Shown: in pieces, positions 25,943-34,904 of the stretch
Position numbering within the stretch: the stretch's first letter is position 1
Layout of the letters: every line of letters starts with the position of its first letter
Origin: Streptomyces rubrogriseus
GTDB taxonomy: Bacteria; Actinomycetota; Actinomycetes; Streptomycetales; Streptomycetaceae
Direction: 5' to 3'
Assembly: GCF_027947575.1 (NCBI RefSeq)
Contig: NZ_CP116256.1
Coordinates: 2,294,001 to 2,358,000 of the forward strand
DNA: 64,000 bases
Notes under the pieces: model-generated
The model's database searches: none
What the model was told of the DNA's origin: nothing
Seen by the model: the letters and a program-made list of their open reading frames with translations, nothing else
Made by a program: the position numbers and the translations under genes

Positions 25943-26119
25943 AGGGCCTGTCTGATGATTCCCGCCTGCCCGGCGACGCCTGGCACGCACGCTCGCCGCG
26001 TTGCCGAAACGCCCGCGTGGCTCCGCCACGAGGGCGCTCCGGCGCCTTGCGATCGCACGCACCAGACGCCGCCGGGCCCGCCCTCCGGGCGGACGACGGG
26101 AATCATCAGACAAGGCCCT
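25943..26119. mobile_element. 177-bp MITE-like element with ~25-bp terminal inverted repeats
   Basis: The left end AGGGCCTGTCTGATGATTCC (plus CGCC) matches the reverse complement of the right end AGGGCCTTGTCTGATGATTC (plus CCGTCG), with one extra base. The interior has two more inverted repeats (CGCCCGCGTGGC / GCCACGAGGGCG and GGGCCCGCCCTCCGGGCGG). No transposase is encoded and no clean target duplication is seen. I recognise this as a recurrent Streptomyces non-autonomous element. It fills most of the tyrA-cmk gap and ends 62 bases before the cmk start. Confidence 0.8.
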
Positions 26120-26181
26120 GTGCGGGACGCGCTCGCGTCCCGCACACCACCCACCGCACCGCACCAGGAAGGTGTCCCCTC

Positions 26182-26877
26182 GTGGAAAACGGCGCCGCCC
26201 CGACCGCCCCGGCCGTGATTGTCGCCATCGACGGCCCCTCCGGCACGGGCAAGTCGAGCACGTCGAAGGCCGTGGCCGCGCAGCTCGGCCTCAGCTACCT
26301 GGACACCGGTGCGCAGTACCGGGCGATCACGTGGTGGATGGTCAGCAACGGCATCGACACCGACGACCCGCACGCCGTCGCCGCCGCGGCCGGCAAGCCC
26401 GAGATCGTCTCCGGCACCGACCCGGCCGGTCCGACCATCACGGTCGACGGCGTGGACGTGGCCGGACCGATCCGCACCCAGGAGGTCACCTCCAAGGTCA
26501 GCGCGGTCAGCGCCGTACCGGAGATCCGCACCCGGATCACCGAACTGCAGCGCACCATCGCCGCCTCCGCGCCGCCCGGCATCGTCGTCGAGGGCCGCGA
26601 CATCGGCACCACCGTGCTGCCGGACGCCGACCTCAAGATCTTCCTCACCGCCTCGGCGGAGGCCCGCGCCGCCCGCCGCAGCGGAGAGCTGAAGGGCGCC
26701 GACGTCCACGCCACCCGTGAGGCCCTGATCAAGCGGGACGCGGCCGACTCCAGCCGCAAGACCTCCCCGCTGGCCAAGGCCGGCGACGCGGTCGAGGTGG
26801 ACACCACCGCCCTCACCCTCCCGCAGGTCATCGAGTGCGTCGTCACCCTCGTCGAGGAGAAGCGGGCCGGGAAGTGA
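26182..26877 (+). CDS. cmk: Cytidylate kinase
   Basis: The 231-residue kinase phosphorylates CMP and dCMP. The P-loop GPSGTGKS is at residues 18-25. LSYLDTGAQYRAITWWMVSN, VVEGRDIGTTVLPDADLKIF and the lid region SRKTSPLAKAGDAVEVDTT are typical. GTG 26182 has AGGAAGG upstream. The stop overlaps the acyltransferase start (GTGA), and der follows, reproducing the actinobacterial cmk-(plsC)-der order. The MITE-like element sits immediately upstream and may have displaced its promoter. Confidence 0.94.
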   Translation: MENGAAPTAPAVIVAIDGPSGTGKSSTSKAVAAQLGLSYLDTGAQYRAITWWMVSNGIDTDDPHAVAAAAGKPEIVSGTDPAGPTITVDGVDVAGPIRTQEVTSKVSAVSAVPEIRTRITELQRTIAASAPPGIVVEGRDIGTTVLPDADLKIFLTASAEARAARRSGELKGADVHATREALIKRDAADSSRKTSPLAKAGDAVEVDTTALTLPQVIECVVTLVEEKRAGK

Positions 26878-27536
26878 CCGCATCCTCCGCCGCGCCCGCC
26901 CCCTCCGAGAAGGGCGCCGAGGTCGGCCGGCGCATCGGTGTCGGCCTGATGTACGGGCTGTGGAAGCCGCGCGTGCTCGGCGCCTGGCGGGTGCCCGCCA
27001 CCGGCCCGGTGATCTACGCCGTCAACCACGCGCACAACATCGACGGCCCGATGGTCATGGGCGTCGCGCCCCGGCCGACGCACTTCCTGATCAAGAAGGA
27101 GGCGTTCATCGGCCCGCTCGGACGCTTCCTGACCGGCATCGGCCAGTTGAAGGTGGACCGCCACGCCGCCGACCGCGCGGCCATAGGGCAGGCGCTCGGC
27201 GTGCTGGCCGACGGCGGCGTCCTCGGCATCTTCCCGGAGGGCACCCGGGGCGAGGGCGACTTCGCCTCGCTGCGCGCCGGGCTGGCCTACTTCGCGGTGC
27301 GCAGCGGCGCGCCGATCGTCCCGGTCGCGGTGCTGGGAAGCACGGACCGTCCCGGACGGTTGATAAAGGCGCTGCCCCCGCTGCGCTCGCGCGTCGACGT
27401 CGTCTTCGGCGACCCCTTCGACGCGGGCGACGGCAGCGGGCGGCGCACCCGCAAGGCACTGGACGAGGCCACCGAACGCATCCAGAAGCAGCTCACCGCG
27501 CACCTGGAAAACGCCAGGCGCCTCACCGGGCGCTGA
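26874..27536 (+). CDS. 1-acyl-sn-glycerol-3-phosphate acyltransferase (PlsC-like)
   Basis: This 220-residue protein carries the H-x4-D motif as NHAHNIDGP (His52, Asp57). GIFPEGTRGEGDFASLRAGL near 118-137 is the glycerophosphate-binding motif, and GAPIVPVAVLGSTD follows. It should transfer an acyl chain to lysophosphatidate or a related acceptor at the membrane face. It sits between cmk and der and is coupled to cmk. The exact acyl acceptor cannot be read from sequence. Confidence 0.88.
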   Translation: MTASSAAPAPSEKGAEVGRRIGVGLMYGLWKPRVLGAWRVPATGPVIYAVNHAHNIDGPMVMGVAPRPTHFLIKKEAFIGPLGRFLTGIGQLKVDRHAADRAAIGQALGVLADGGVLGIFPEGTRGEGDFASLRAGLAYFAVRSGAPIVPVAVLGSTDRPGRLIKALPPLRSRVDVVFGDPFDAGDGSGRRTRKALDEATERIQKQLTAHLENARRLTGR

Positions 27537-27610
27537 GTGACACTTGAGTAGTGGATCACCCGGTACAGGGGTGTTCCACCGATCACCACGATGAACGAGG
27601 TACGGACTTC

Positions 27611-29089
27611 ATGAACGACCACATCCACCCCGAGGGCTCGGGCGCGGAGCACGACCACGGGGCGCTCGGCGACGCCGAGTACGCGCAGTTCATGGAGCTG
27701 GCCGCCGAAGAGGGCTTCGACATCGAGGAGGTCGAGGGCGCGATCGAGGAGGCCGGGCACGGCCCGCTGCCCGTCCTCGCCGTCGTCGGTCGCCCCAACG
27801 TCGGCAAGTCGACCCTCGTGAACCGCATCATCGGCCGCCGCGAGGCCGTCGTCGAGGACAAGCCGGGCGTCACCCGCGACCGCGTCACCTACGAGGCCGA
27901 GTGGGCCGGGCGCCGCTTCAAGGTCGTCGACACCGGCGGCTGGGAGCAGGACGTCCTCGGCATCGACGCCTCCGTGGCCGCGCAGGCCGAGTACGCCATC
28001 GAGGCCGCCGACGCGGTCGTCTTCGTCGTGGACGCCAAGGTCGGCGCCACCGACACCGACGAGGCGGTCGTCCGGCTGCTGCGCAAGGCCGGCAAGCCCG
28101 TCGTGCTGTGCGCCAACAAGGTCGACGGCCCGAGCGGCGAGGCCGACGCCTCCTACCTGTGGTCGCTGGGCCTCGGCGAGCCGCACCCGGTCTCCGCGCT
28201 GCACGGCCGCGGCACCGGTGACATGCTGGACCGCGTTCTGGAGGCCCTGCCCGAGGCCCCGGCCCAGACCTTCGGCACCGCCGTCGGCGGCCCGCGCCGC
28301 ATCGCCCTGATCGGCCGCCCCAACGTCGGCAAGTCCTCGCTGCTGAACAAGGTGGCCGGCGAGGAGCGCGTCGTCGTCAACGAACTGGCCGGCACCACCC
28401 GCGACCCGGTCGACGAGCTGATCGAGCTGGGCGGCGTCACCTGGAAGTTCGTCGACACGGCGGGCATCCGCAAGCGCGTCCACCTCCAGCAGGGCGCCGA
28501 CTACTACGCCTCGCTGCGCACCGCCGCCGCCGTCGAGAAGGCGGAGGTGGCCGTGATCCTCATCGACGCCTCCGAGTCGATCTCGGTCCAGGACCAGCGG
28601 ATCGTCACCATGGCCGTCGAGGCGGGCCGCGCGATCGTCGTCGCCTACAACAAGTGGGACACCCTCGACGAGGAGCGCCGCTACTACCTGGAGCGGGAGA
28701 TCGAGACGGAGCTGGGCCAGGTGGCGTGGGCGCCGCGGGTCAACGTCTCGGCGCAGACCGGTCGGCACATGGAGAAGCTGGTCCCCGCGATCGAGACCGC
28801 CCTGGCCGGCTGGGAGACCCGCGTCCCGACGGGCCGGCTCAACGCCTTCCTCGGCGAGCTGGTCGCCGCCCACCCGCACCCGGTGCGGGGCGGCAAGCAG
28901 CCGCGGATCCTCTTCGGCACCCAGGCGGGCACCAAGCCCCCGCGGTTCGTGCTCTTCGCCTCCGGCTTCATCGAGGCGGGCTACCGGCGCTTCATCGAAC
29001 GCCGGCTGCGCGAGGAGTTCGGCTTCGAGGGGACGCCGATCCACATCTCGGTGCGGGTGCGCGAGAAGCGCGGCGCGAAGAAGAAGTAG
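27611..29089 (+). CDS. der: Ribosome biogenesis GTPase Der (EngA)
   Basis: This 492-residue protein has two tandem Era-like GTPase domains. G1 motifs GRPNVGKST (60-68) and GRPNVGKSS (235-243) are present, each followed by switch motifs DTGGW / DTAGI and NKVD / NKWD. A C-terminal KH-like domain ends in a Lys/Arg tail ([10 protein letters not shown]). It is needed for 50S subunit assembly. The N-terminal ~55 residues are an acidic extension usual in actinobacteria. ATG 27611 follows GAGG; a perfect hairpin lies after the gene. Confidence 0.95.
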   Translation: MNDHIHPEGSGAEHDHGALGDAEYAQFMELAAEEGFDIEEVEGAIEEAGHGPLPVLAVVGRPNVGKSTLVNRIIGRREAVVEDKPGVTRDRVTYEAEWAGRRFKVVDTGGWEQDVLGIDASVAAQAEYAIEAADAVVFVVDAKVGATDTDEAVVRLLRKAGKPVVLCANKVDGPSGEADASYLWSLGLGEPHPVSALHGRGTGDMLDRVLEALPEAPAQTFGTAVGGPRRIALIGRPNVGKSSLLNKVAGEERVVVNELAGTTRDPVDELIELGGVTWKFVDTAGIRKRVHLQQGADYYASLRTAAAVEKAEVAVILIDASESISVQDQRIVTMAVEAGRAIVVAYNKWDTLDEERRYYLEREIETELGQVAWAPRVNVSAQTGRHMEKLVPAIETALAGWETRVPTGRLNAFLGELVAAHPHPVRGGKQPRILFGTQAGTKPPRFVLFASGFIEAGYRRFIERRLREEFGFEGTPIHISVRVREKRGAKKK

Positions 29090-29105
29090 GAAGCGGGAAC
29101 ACACA

Positions 29106-29152
29106 GCGACGGGTGAGGGGCGCCCCCGGCCGGGGCGCCCCTCACCCGTCGC
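29106..29152 (+). terminator. Perfect 21-bp hairpin after der
   Basis: 29106-29126 pairs exactly with 29132-29152 (arm GCGACGGGTGAGGGGCGCCC plus C, loop CGGCC). It starts 17 bases after the der stop. The convergent gene ends at 29164, so the hairpin can stop transcription from both sides. Confidence 0.8.
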
Positions 29153-29163
29153 TCGTCCGGCGG

Positions 29164-29457
29164 TCAGGTACCGGACCGCGGGGCCGGTGGCAGCGCCGCC
29201 GGGACGTGGTGCGAGCCACCGACGCGCTGCCACACCGACTGCTGGCCGACGCGGGCGCTCTGGGCCCCGGCGCTGTAGGCGCTGTAGCCGCCTCTGCCGC
29301 GCGGGATGCTCCTGAAGGCCGTGAATCCCAGCTCCTCCTCACCGCTGCGATCGCCCGGCAGCGATCGGAAGGACCTGACGTACTCGGCGTAGAGCGCGTC
29401 GTAGATCGGCGTGGCCGAGGGGCCGCCGTGGCGGTGGAAGGCGTCGTATGCGTACAC
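29164..29457 (-). CDS. Small conserved Streptomyces protein of unknown function
   Basis: The 97-residue product starts at GTG 29457 with MYAYDAFHRHGGPSATPIYD and ALYAEYVRSFRSLPGDRSGE. I recognise this opening as conserved among Streptomyces next to der. The second half is low-complexity (Gly, Ser, Tyr, Pro), ending in LPPAPRSGT. There is no signal peptide, membrane span or catalytic motif. The ribosome binding site is weak. Function unknown. Confidence 0.75.
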   Translation of the reverse strand: MYAYDAFHRHGGPSATPIYDALYAEYVRSFRSLPGDRSGEEELGFTAFRSIPRGRGGYSAYSAGAQSARVGQQSVWQRVGGSHHVPAALPPAPRSGT

Positions 29458-29530
29458 GTATGTCCAAACGACCCCGCGCGGGAAGGGATGCGGCCCGGGT
29501 GGCGGCCGTCCGGCAGCCGACCGGACGGGC

Positions 29531-30328
29531 TCAGGTTCCCGCCAGCGGCAGCGCGGCCGCGACCAGCTGTCCGTTCGCCGCCGCCTTGTCCAGCGCGTCC
29601 CGCAGCAGGTCCTCGCGCGGCTGCCGGCCGATCGACCCGACGGGGGCGGCGAACATCAGCACCTGCTGGTGCTTGTTGGCCGCCGTACGCCAGCCCTCGG
29701 TGACCTGGAGCGGCTGGTGCGCCTGCCACCAGGCAACGGGCCGGCCGCCGTTCGTCCCGGGCTGGAGCACCGCGTGCAGCTGGCCCATCGCGAGCAGGAC
29801 CGACCAGCCGTGCAGCACGGCCGGCGTGGACGCCAGCTCGGTGACCGGCATGAAGCCCTGCTCGATCAGCAGCGGCAGGAAGTCGTCACCGGCGCCGGAG
29901 GTGCCGGGCCGCGCGATGGGAGCGGTCGGCTCCACCACGAGGGCCGGGTGCAGCTCCCCGGCGATCAGGATCAGCCCGCTGGTCACACCGAGCACGGCCT
30001 GCTCGGGCGCGGCCTTCTCGGGAGCCGCGGGAGCGGACTCGGCGCGGGCCTGGTCGGCGCTGATGGACCGCACCGCTCCCTGGAGCTGCTCCTCGGTGAC
30101 CTTGACGACCTGCGAGGGCAGGCAGCCCGCGTGGGCGAACGCGAGCACGGCGGTCTCGTCCCCGATGAAGAGGACGGTGCTGGTGCGCTCCTGCTCACAG
30201 TCGCCCGGGGTGCGGCAGGACGTGCAGTCGTAGCTGCCCGGGGCGGACTCCCCGGCCAGCAGGCGGTCGGCTTCTTCGTCGCCGATCTCGGCGCGTACGT
30301 CGTCGCTGACGTCGAGCATGCGCGGCAC
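29531..30328 (-). CDS. Conserved hypothetical protein with C-x2-C-x6-C motif
   Basis: The 265-residue product starts at GTG 30328, six bases after GAGGGAG; an ATG at 30319 is the alternative. Near the N-terminus is EEADRLLAGESAPGSYDCTS followed by CRTPGDCEQ. That gives three closely spaced cysteines that may bind metal, and VLFIGDETAVLAFAHAGCLP adds a fourth. The rest is mixed alpha/beta without recognised motif, and there is no signal or membrane segment. It appears well conserved in Streptomyces. Function unknown. Confidence 0.72.
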   Translation of the reverse strand: MPRMLDVSDDVRAEIGDEEADRLLAGESAPGSYDCTSCRTPGDCEQERTSTVLFIGDETAVLAFAHAGCLPSQVVKVTEEQLQGAVRSISADQARAESAPAAPEKAAPEQAVLGVTSGLILIAGELHPALVVEPTAPIARPGTSGAGDDFLPLLIEQGFMPVTELASTPAVLHGWSVLLAMGQLHAVLQPGTNGGRPVAWWQAHQPLQVTEGWRTAANKHQQVLMFAAPVGSIGRQPREDLLRDALDKAAANGQLVAAALPLAGT

Positions 30329-30737
30329 GGGTGGCTCCCTCGGGATGCGGTGCGTGGCCGGACCGGGTGGCTCCCGGGCCGTGGTCCGGGCGGGTCCCCG
30401 GCTCATGCAAGGACAACGGGGGATCAGTGGCGGGAGTCACGCCCCAGGGCCGACGGAATCGAACCATGCGGCGCTCGCGATCGCCCGAGGGCCGCGAGTG
30501 TCGGCCCACGACCAAGTGAGGTGCGGCAGAACGAGGTTGGGCCGCCGGAACGGGTCGGGTCATCCTGCCCGCGAGTCGACAAATCAGGAAATCAGCGAAT
30601 GAACTGGGTGACCGAAAAGGAGTGCTGCTGGGCGCTCGCACCCGTCGTGACCACATCGCAATCGGACACGGACAACCAGAAGGCAGGGTTCCGGGTCTAA
30701 CCGGACGACGAGAAGCCCAGGGGAGGAACCGCACCGC
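30329..30737. other. Divergent intergenic region with a two-stem potential hairpin
   Basis: Between two divergent hypothetical genes. GGGCCGAC (30447-30454) pairs with GTCGGCCC (30500-30507), and CTCGCG with CGCGAG inside it, so 30447-30507 could fold as a branched stem. A 33-codon open frame starts at ATG 30599 but has no family support. No promoter could be placed confidently. Confidence 0.35.
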
Positions 30738-31583
30738 ATGCCGCCGCCATCGCCGGCCGCCCCGCTGCGCGCCGACTGCATCGGAGACTCCGCGGGCGGT
30801 CTGACCTTCGACGTCGCCGCGCGCGGAAACGCCGGGGCGGCCCTGCTCGTCCTGCGCCGCCGCGCCGCCGACGCCCCCGACGGCGCGGGAGAGACGGTCA
30901 GTCTGCCGCTGGCCCCGGCGGCGGAGGGCCGGCTGCGCGCCGCGCTGCCCAGCAGCGTGTCCCTGCCCGAGGGCCGCTGGGACGCCTACGCCCTCCTCTC
31001 CGGCGGCGAGCCGCGACGCCTGGTGCCCGGCGTCACCGACCTGCGCTCCCTCGCCGAGCGCACCCCGAGCGGGCTGCTGGGCCACGTCGCCGTCCGCATC
31101 CCGTACGCCACCCGGCAGGGCAACCTCACGGTCCGCAGCTGGCTGCGCGCCCCGCACGCGGAGGCGGTGGAGCTGCGTCTCGCGAGCGGCGGCCTGACGG
31201 TACGCGGGCGGGTGTACGGCACCCAGTTCGTGCCCGGGGCGGACGCCGAGCTGCGGGCCCGGCCCGGCGGCGGAGCGGGCGGCGAGGACGGCGGCGGCGT
31301 GCGCCGGGTGCACGTCACGGCCGAGCGGACGGAGTTCGCCTTCACCGTGCCCTACGAGGGCCTGGTGCCCGGCGTCTGGGACCTGTGGCTGCGCCCCGCC
31401 GGAGACGCCGGTCCGGTGGTGCGCCTCGCGCGGCTGCTGGACGACGTCGCGGACAAGAACCCGGTCTTCACCTTTCCCCGCGCCCGCGTGCGGACGCCCC
31501 AGGGGCCCGTGGAGGCCGGCCCGTACTACACCCGGGACAACGACCTGTCGCTCACCGTCAGCCCGCTGGACGCCGACGCCTGA
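30738..31583 (+). CDS. Conserved hypothetical protein, beta-rich
   Basis: This 281-residue protein starts at ATG 30738, after GGGAGG. It has alternating hydrophobic strands (ALLVLRRRAADAP, RWDAYALLSGGEPRRLVPGV, EFAFTVPYEGLVPGVWDLWL) like a pair of immunoglobulin-like or carbohydrate-binding beta domains. A conserved-looking closing GPYYTRDNDLSLTV follows. It has no signal peptide or membrane span. Such domains also occur inside actinobacterial glycosyltransferases, but no transferase motif is present here. Function unknown. Confidence 0.75.
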   Translation: MPPPSPAAPLRADCIGDSAGGLTFDVAARGNAGAALLVLRRRAADAPDGAGETVSLPLAPAAEGRLRAALPSSVSLPEGRWDAYALLSGGEPRRLVPGVTDLRSLAERTPSGLLGHVAVRIPYATRQGNLTVRSWLRAPHAEAVELRLASGGLTVRGRVYGTQFVPGADAELRARPGGGAGGEDGGGVRRVHVTAERTEFAFTVPYEGLVPGVWDLWLRPAGDAGPVVRLARLLDDVADKNPVFTFPRARVRTPQGPVEAGPYYTRDNDLSLTVSPLDADA

Positions 31584-31927
31584 CCGGGTGTCCGATGTTC
31601 GATTCGCGTAAGCGAGCCGCGGGCCGTTCCGCAAGGGTGTACGGGTGTGTTCGGGAGCGTTCGGGTACGGAATACGTGCCCCTGGCAAGAATGCCCCGAA
31701 GCTTTTTGCGTCGGCGTCCGCCGTGCTTTGTCCGACCGGCTGCCGCGGGATGCGGAAATAGGTCTCGGCCGGTTGTGGAACGCATCTGGAAACGTCCGTC
31801 CGGGTGAACGGGTTCCGGCAAAACGCGCCTCATGATCTTGTGACAGAAATGTGACCGTCGGTGCGTCCGTGGCCCGTGTTACCGGCCTGGGCTTCCCCGC
31901 TCCGGGGGCAGGGCATAGCGTGGCGGC
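31584..31927. other. Non-coding interval upstream of the I78-like gene
   Basis: I see no gene here; the short frames on both strands lack codon bias and family support. GC content dips at 31600-31700 and 31830-31860, where the promoter of the following gene is likely to be. TGTGACAGAAATGTGACC at 31838-31855 is a direct TGTGAC repeat. Confidence 0.35.
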
Positions 31928-32143
31928 ATGGCACCGATTCCGACACCCCCCGCCGAGCCCCAGGACAGTCCGGACACCTACGTCGGCCTCGATTCCGACG
32001 CAGCCGAACGGCTGGCGCGGGAGCGGGGCTGGTCGACGGTGCGGTCACTGGCGCCGGGCACGGTCATCACCATGGAGTACCGGGTGGGGCGCCTCAACTT
32101 CGAGGTGAAGGACGGCCGGGTGTCCCGGGCCTGGAAGGGCTAG
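31928..32143 (+). CDS. I78-type peptidase inhibitor-like small protein
   Basis: This 71-residue protein starts at ATG 31928. Its body DAAERLARERGWSTVRSLAP and GTVITMEYRVGRLNFEVKDG fits the potato-inhibitor-like I78 pattern: a central helix, then two strands with the inhibitory loop around T-x-EYR-x-RLN. There is no signal peptide, so it is either cytosolic or not an exported inhibitor. It is 24 bases from the convergent PAP2 gene. Confidence 0.72.
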   Translation: MAPIPTPPAEPQDSPDTYVGLDSDAAERLARERGWSTVRSLAPGTVITMEYRVGRLNFEVKDGRVSRAWKG

Positions 32144-32167
32144 GGCGCAGGGCTGACCCGGGACCGG

Positions 32168-33190
32168 TCAGCCGCCCGACAGGGGTCGTGCGGTGGGCGC
32201 CGTGTTGCGGGTGTGCCGGTCGGTGTGCGGCGGCCGGCGGCTGCCGGCCGGGGTCACCGGCGTACGGTCCGAGCGGGCCGTGTGCGGGCCCGGCGCCAGG
32301 TGTGCCGGAGCCCGGGCGGTGCGGGGCGCGGCGACCGGCTCGCGGGCCGGTGCCCCGGGCCGGCTGCCGGAGCCGGTCGGGGTGACGGGTACGGGCGGGC
32401 CGAGCGGCCGCTTCGTGGTGCTCCGGCGGTCGTGACGGGTGTACAAGCGGTCGCGCAGACCGAGGATCCACGCCTCCGCACGGGTGATCAGCGGCTCGAA
32501 CCAGGGAAGCGCCAGCAGGATCAGCAGGCCCGCCACCCAGCCCAGGAGCACGTCGCTGAGCCAGTGCGTGCCGAGGTAGACGGTGGACATGCCCACCCCG
32601 AGCGAGGTGACCGCGGAGATCGCGGACAGCCAGCGCCGGGTCCGGTGCGTCGAGGCCAGGTAGGCGAGGATGCCCCAGGTGACGACGGCGTTCGCGGTGT
32701 GACCGCTCGGAAATATATCGCCGCCGAGCCACATCTCGTTGGCGCCGATCGTGGTCGCGTAGTGCGGTCCCAGTCGCCCCATGCCGTACTTGGCGGCGCC
32801 GACCGTGACGTTCAGCAGGAGCAGCGAGACGCCCAGCGCCAGCAGCGGACGCAGGGTGTGCTGCCGCCAGGAGCGCCAGCCGAGCCAGGCCGCGACCATC
32901 ACCGCGGTGGGGCCGCGCTGGCCGAGCACCACGTAGTAGTCGACGAACGCGTGGATCTCCGGCCACTGCTGGTAGGGCCGGAAGAACATGACCTGCCAGT
33001 CGAGCCGGACCAGCCACGAGCTGATCACTACGGCCCACACGATCGCGATGTAGAACGCGAGGGTCCCGGCGAACAGCGCGATCCTGTGCCGGGACATCTC
33101 CGGCACGTCCAGGAGCGCCGGTCGTTCCGGCTCCCGGTCCAGTCTCGCGAACACCCGGTCCAGACGGGTGGGCTTCCGTTCGGTACGCAC
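32168..33190 (-). CDS. PAP2 family membrane phosphatase
   Basis: The 340-residue integral membrane protein has about six hydrophobic segments. The acid phosphatase signature appears as KYGMGRLGP (a variant of K-x6-RP), IFPSGHTANAVV, and YLGTHWLSDVLLGW with the catalytic His. It probably dephosphorylates a lipid such as undecaprenyl or phosphatidate phosphate outside the membrane. The last ~85 residues are a disordered Pro/Arg/Ala tail. GTG 33190 was selected because the residues after it match the family start; a TTG at 33235 would add 15 residues. Confidence 0.85.
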   Translation of the reverse strand: MRTERKPTRLDRVFARLDREPERPALLDVPEMSRHRIALFAGTLAFYIAIVWAVVISSWLVRLDWQVMFFRPYQQWPEIHAFVDYYVVLGQRGPTAVMVAAWLGWRSWRQHTLRPLLALGVSLLLLNVTVGAAKYGMGRLGPHYATTIGANEMWLGGDIFPSGHTANAVVTWGILAYLASTHRTRRWLSAISAVTSLGVGMSTVYLGTHWLSDVLLGWVAGLLILLALPWFEPLITRAEAWILGLRDRLYTRHDRRSTTKRPLGPPVPVTPTGSGSRPGAPAREPVAAPRTARAPAHLAPGPHTARSDRTPVTPAGSRRPPHTDRHTRNTAPTARPLSGG

Positions 33191-33442
33191 CCAATCGACG
33201 TTACAGCGAGTGAGGAGTGATCCCGGCCGAATCAACGGGTTTGTGATGACGATGTGATGTGGGATTCCTCTCAGGCGGCGCCCTATTTCCGGGTAATCCG
33301 CAATCCCGTCCGGCCGTGGACTTCAATTCTTTTGATCTGTCCGGCCGGCGGTTTATCGTGCTTATGAATTCGTTCACCGAATGCTGGTGCGGAATTGTCC
33401 CGGCGGTCACCGGACGTACCCCCGCGGGCCGGGGCGGGCGGG

Positions 33443-34642
33443 TCAGGGCGGACCCGAGCCGTTCAGCCAGAACGCCCCGTACACCGCCGCCACCGCCGCG
33501 ACACCGCACACCACCGGCGCCGACCTGGCGGTGCGCAGCCGGGCCAGGCCCACGGCCAGCGGGAACAGCAGCGGGAACGCGGGCAGCAGCAGCCTGGGCT
33601 TCGAGCCGAAGTAGCTCGACGCGCACAGGGCGAGCACGGTGACGAGCCCCGCGTACACCAGCAGCGGGAGCGGCTGGCGCTGCCGTACGCACACCACGTA
33701 CAGCCAGACCAGGAGCGCGACCCCGACGATCAGCCCGACGCCCGCCAGGGCCCCCGGGAACGACGTGAACTTGGCGGCGACGAAGCGGGCGAAGGCCGCG
33801 CCGCCGTCGAAACCGTTGCGCCAGCCTGCCTGTACGTCGAGATAGCCGAGCGGGCCCTTGCCGGTGCGGTGGCCGACCCACAGGACGTAACCCGCCGCGC
33901 CCAGGGGTGCGAGCAGCATGCCGACCACGCGCCGCACGCCCGGAGCGCCGCCCTCGTCGCCCGCGCCCCCCTTGCCGCTCTCGCTCCGGCTTCGCGCGAA
34001 CGCGGTGACCGCGGCCGCCCACACTGCCGCCGTCACGGCGAGCCCCACCGGGCGGGTCAGGCCGGCCAGCGCGGCCAGAGCCCCGGCCGTCACCCAGCGC
34101 CCGGTCAGCACCGCGTACAGCGACCAGGCGGCCAGCGCCGTGAACAGGGACTCGCTGTAGGCCATCGACTGCACGACGCCGACCGGCAGCACGGCCCACA
34201 GCAGCACCGCGCACACGCCGACGCGGCGGTCGTAGACGTGCTCCGCCACCGCGAAGATCCCCCAGGCCGCGGCGAGCGAGGCGAGCAGGGAGACGACGAA
34301 CCCCGCGTCGGCGTACGACAGGGGCGTCAGCGCCGCGCCGAGCCGCTCCAGCCAGGGCAGCAGCGGGAAGAACGCCAGGTTGGAGTGCACGTCGCCATTG
34401 GGCAGCCGCACCTCGTAGCCGTACCCCAGCTCGGCGACCCTGGTGTACCAGAGGGAGTCCCAGCGGGCCGTCAGCAGCGTGTACGCGCTCTTGTCGCGCG
34501 CGGCGCTCCACAGGGCCAGGGCGAGCAGGCCCAGCGCGCGCACGGCCGCGTAGCCGAGGAGCGCCGGGGCGGCCCGGCGCAGGGCACCGGGCGGACCCGG
34601 GGCGCCCATGCGGGCCGCGCCGCGCGTTTCAAGATCGGTCAC
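33443..34642 (-). CDS. Polytopic mannosyltransferase-like membrane protein (PIG-V type)
   Basis: The 399-residue protein has about ten transmembrane segments. After the first span is LLTARWDSLWYTRVAELGYG, the W-D-x-x-W-Y loop typical of GT-C lipid-linked mannosyltransferases. NLAFFPLLPWL, AYSESLFTALAAWSLYAV and a second AGWRNGFDGG loop follow. It probably transfers sugar from a polyprenyl-phosphate donor outside the membrane. The start is GTG 34642 or ATG 34609; neither has a good ribosome binding site. Confidence 0.78.
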   Translation of the reverse strand: MTDLETRGAARMGAPGPPGALRRAAPALLGYAAVRALGLLALALWSAARDKSAYTLLTARWDSLWYTRVAELGYGYEVRLPNGDVHSNLAFFPLLPWLERLGAALTPLSYADAGFVVSLLASLAAAWGIFAVAEHVYDRRVGVCAVLLWAVLPVGVVQSMAYSESLFTALAAWSLYAVLTGRWVTAGALAALAGLTRPVGLAVTAAVWAAAVTAFARSRSESGKGGAGDEGGAPGVRRVVGMLLAPLGAAGYVLWVGHRTGKGPLGYLDVQAGWRNGFDGGAAFARFVAAKFTSFPGALAGVGLIVGVALLVWLYVVCVRQRQPLPLLVYAGLVTVLALCASSYFGSKPRLLLPAFPLLFPLAVGLARLRTARSAPVVCGVAAVAAVYGAFWLNGSGPP

Positions 34643-34904
34643 GGGCCCGATTATCCGTCGGCCGCGGGGGCGGGCGTCCCGCCGGGGCGGGTGGCACGGT
34701 GGCCGCAGTGGTGCATGCCACACGGGTGACGCGGGATGTGTGAGACCCGACACGTGTGCGATGCCCGGTCTCGCGTACTCTGGCGAGTCACTCGCGTTCC
34801 GTTGCACGGCCCGGAGCTCCCCCCCGCTCCTCTCCGGCCGAGCCGCCGGGGAGTCCCCACCCCGCGGCCCGCCGGACGCGAGGGAACATCTTGGAGGTAC
34901 GTAC

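Noticed and set aside
25955..26218. Open frames on both strands of the tyrA-cmk gap
   Set aside because: They lie inside the inverted-repeat element and run across its ends; no family support.
30599..30700. 33-residue frame MNWVTEKECCWALAPVV...
   Set aside because: It contains a CC pair, but it lacks the leader-peptide motif and no sulfur gene follows.
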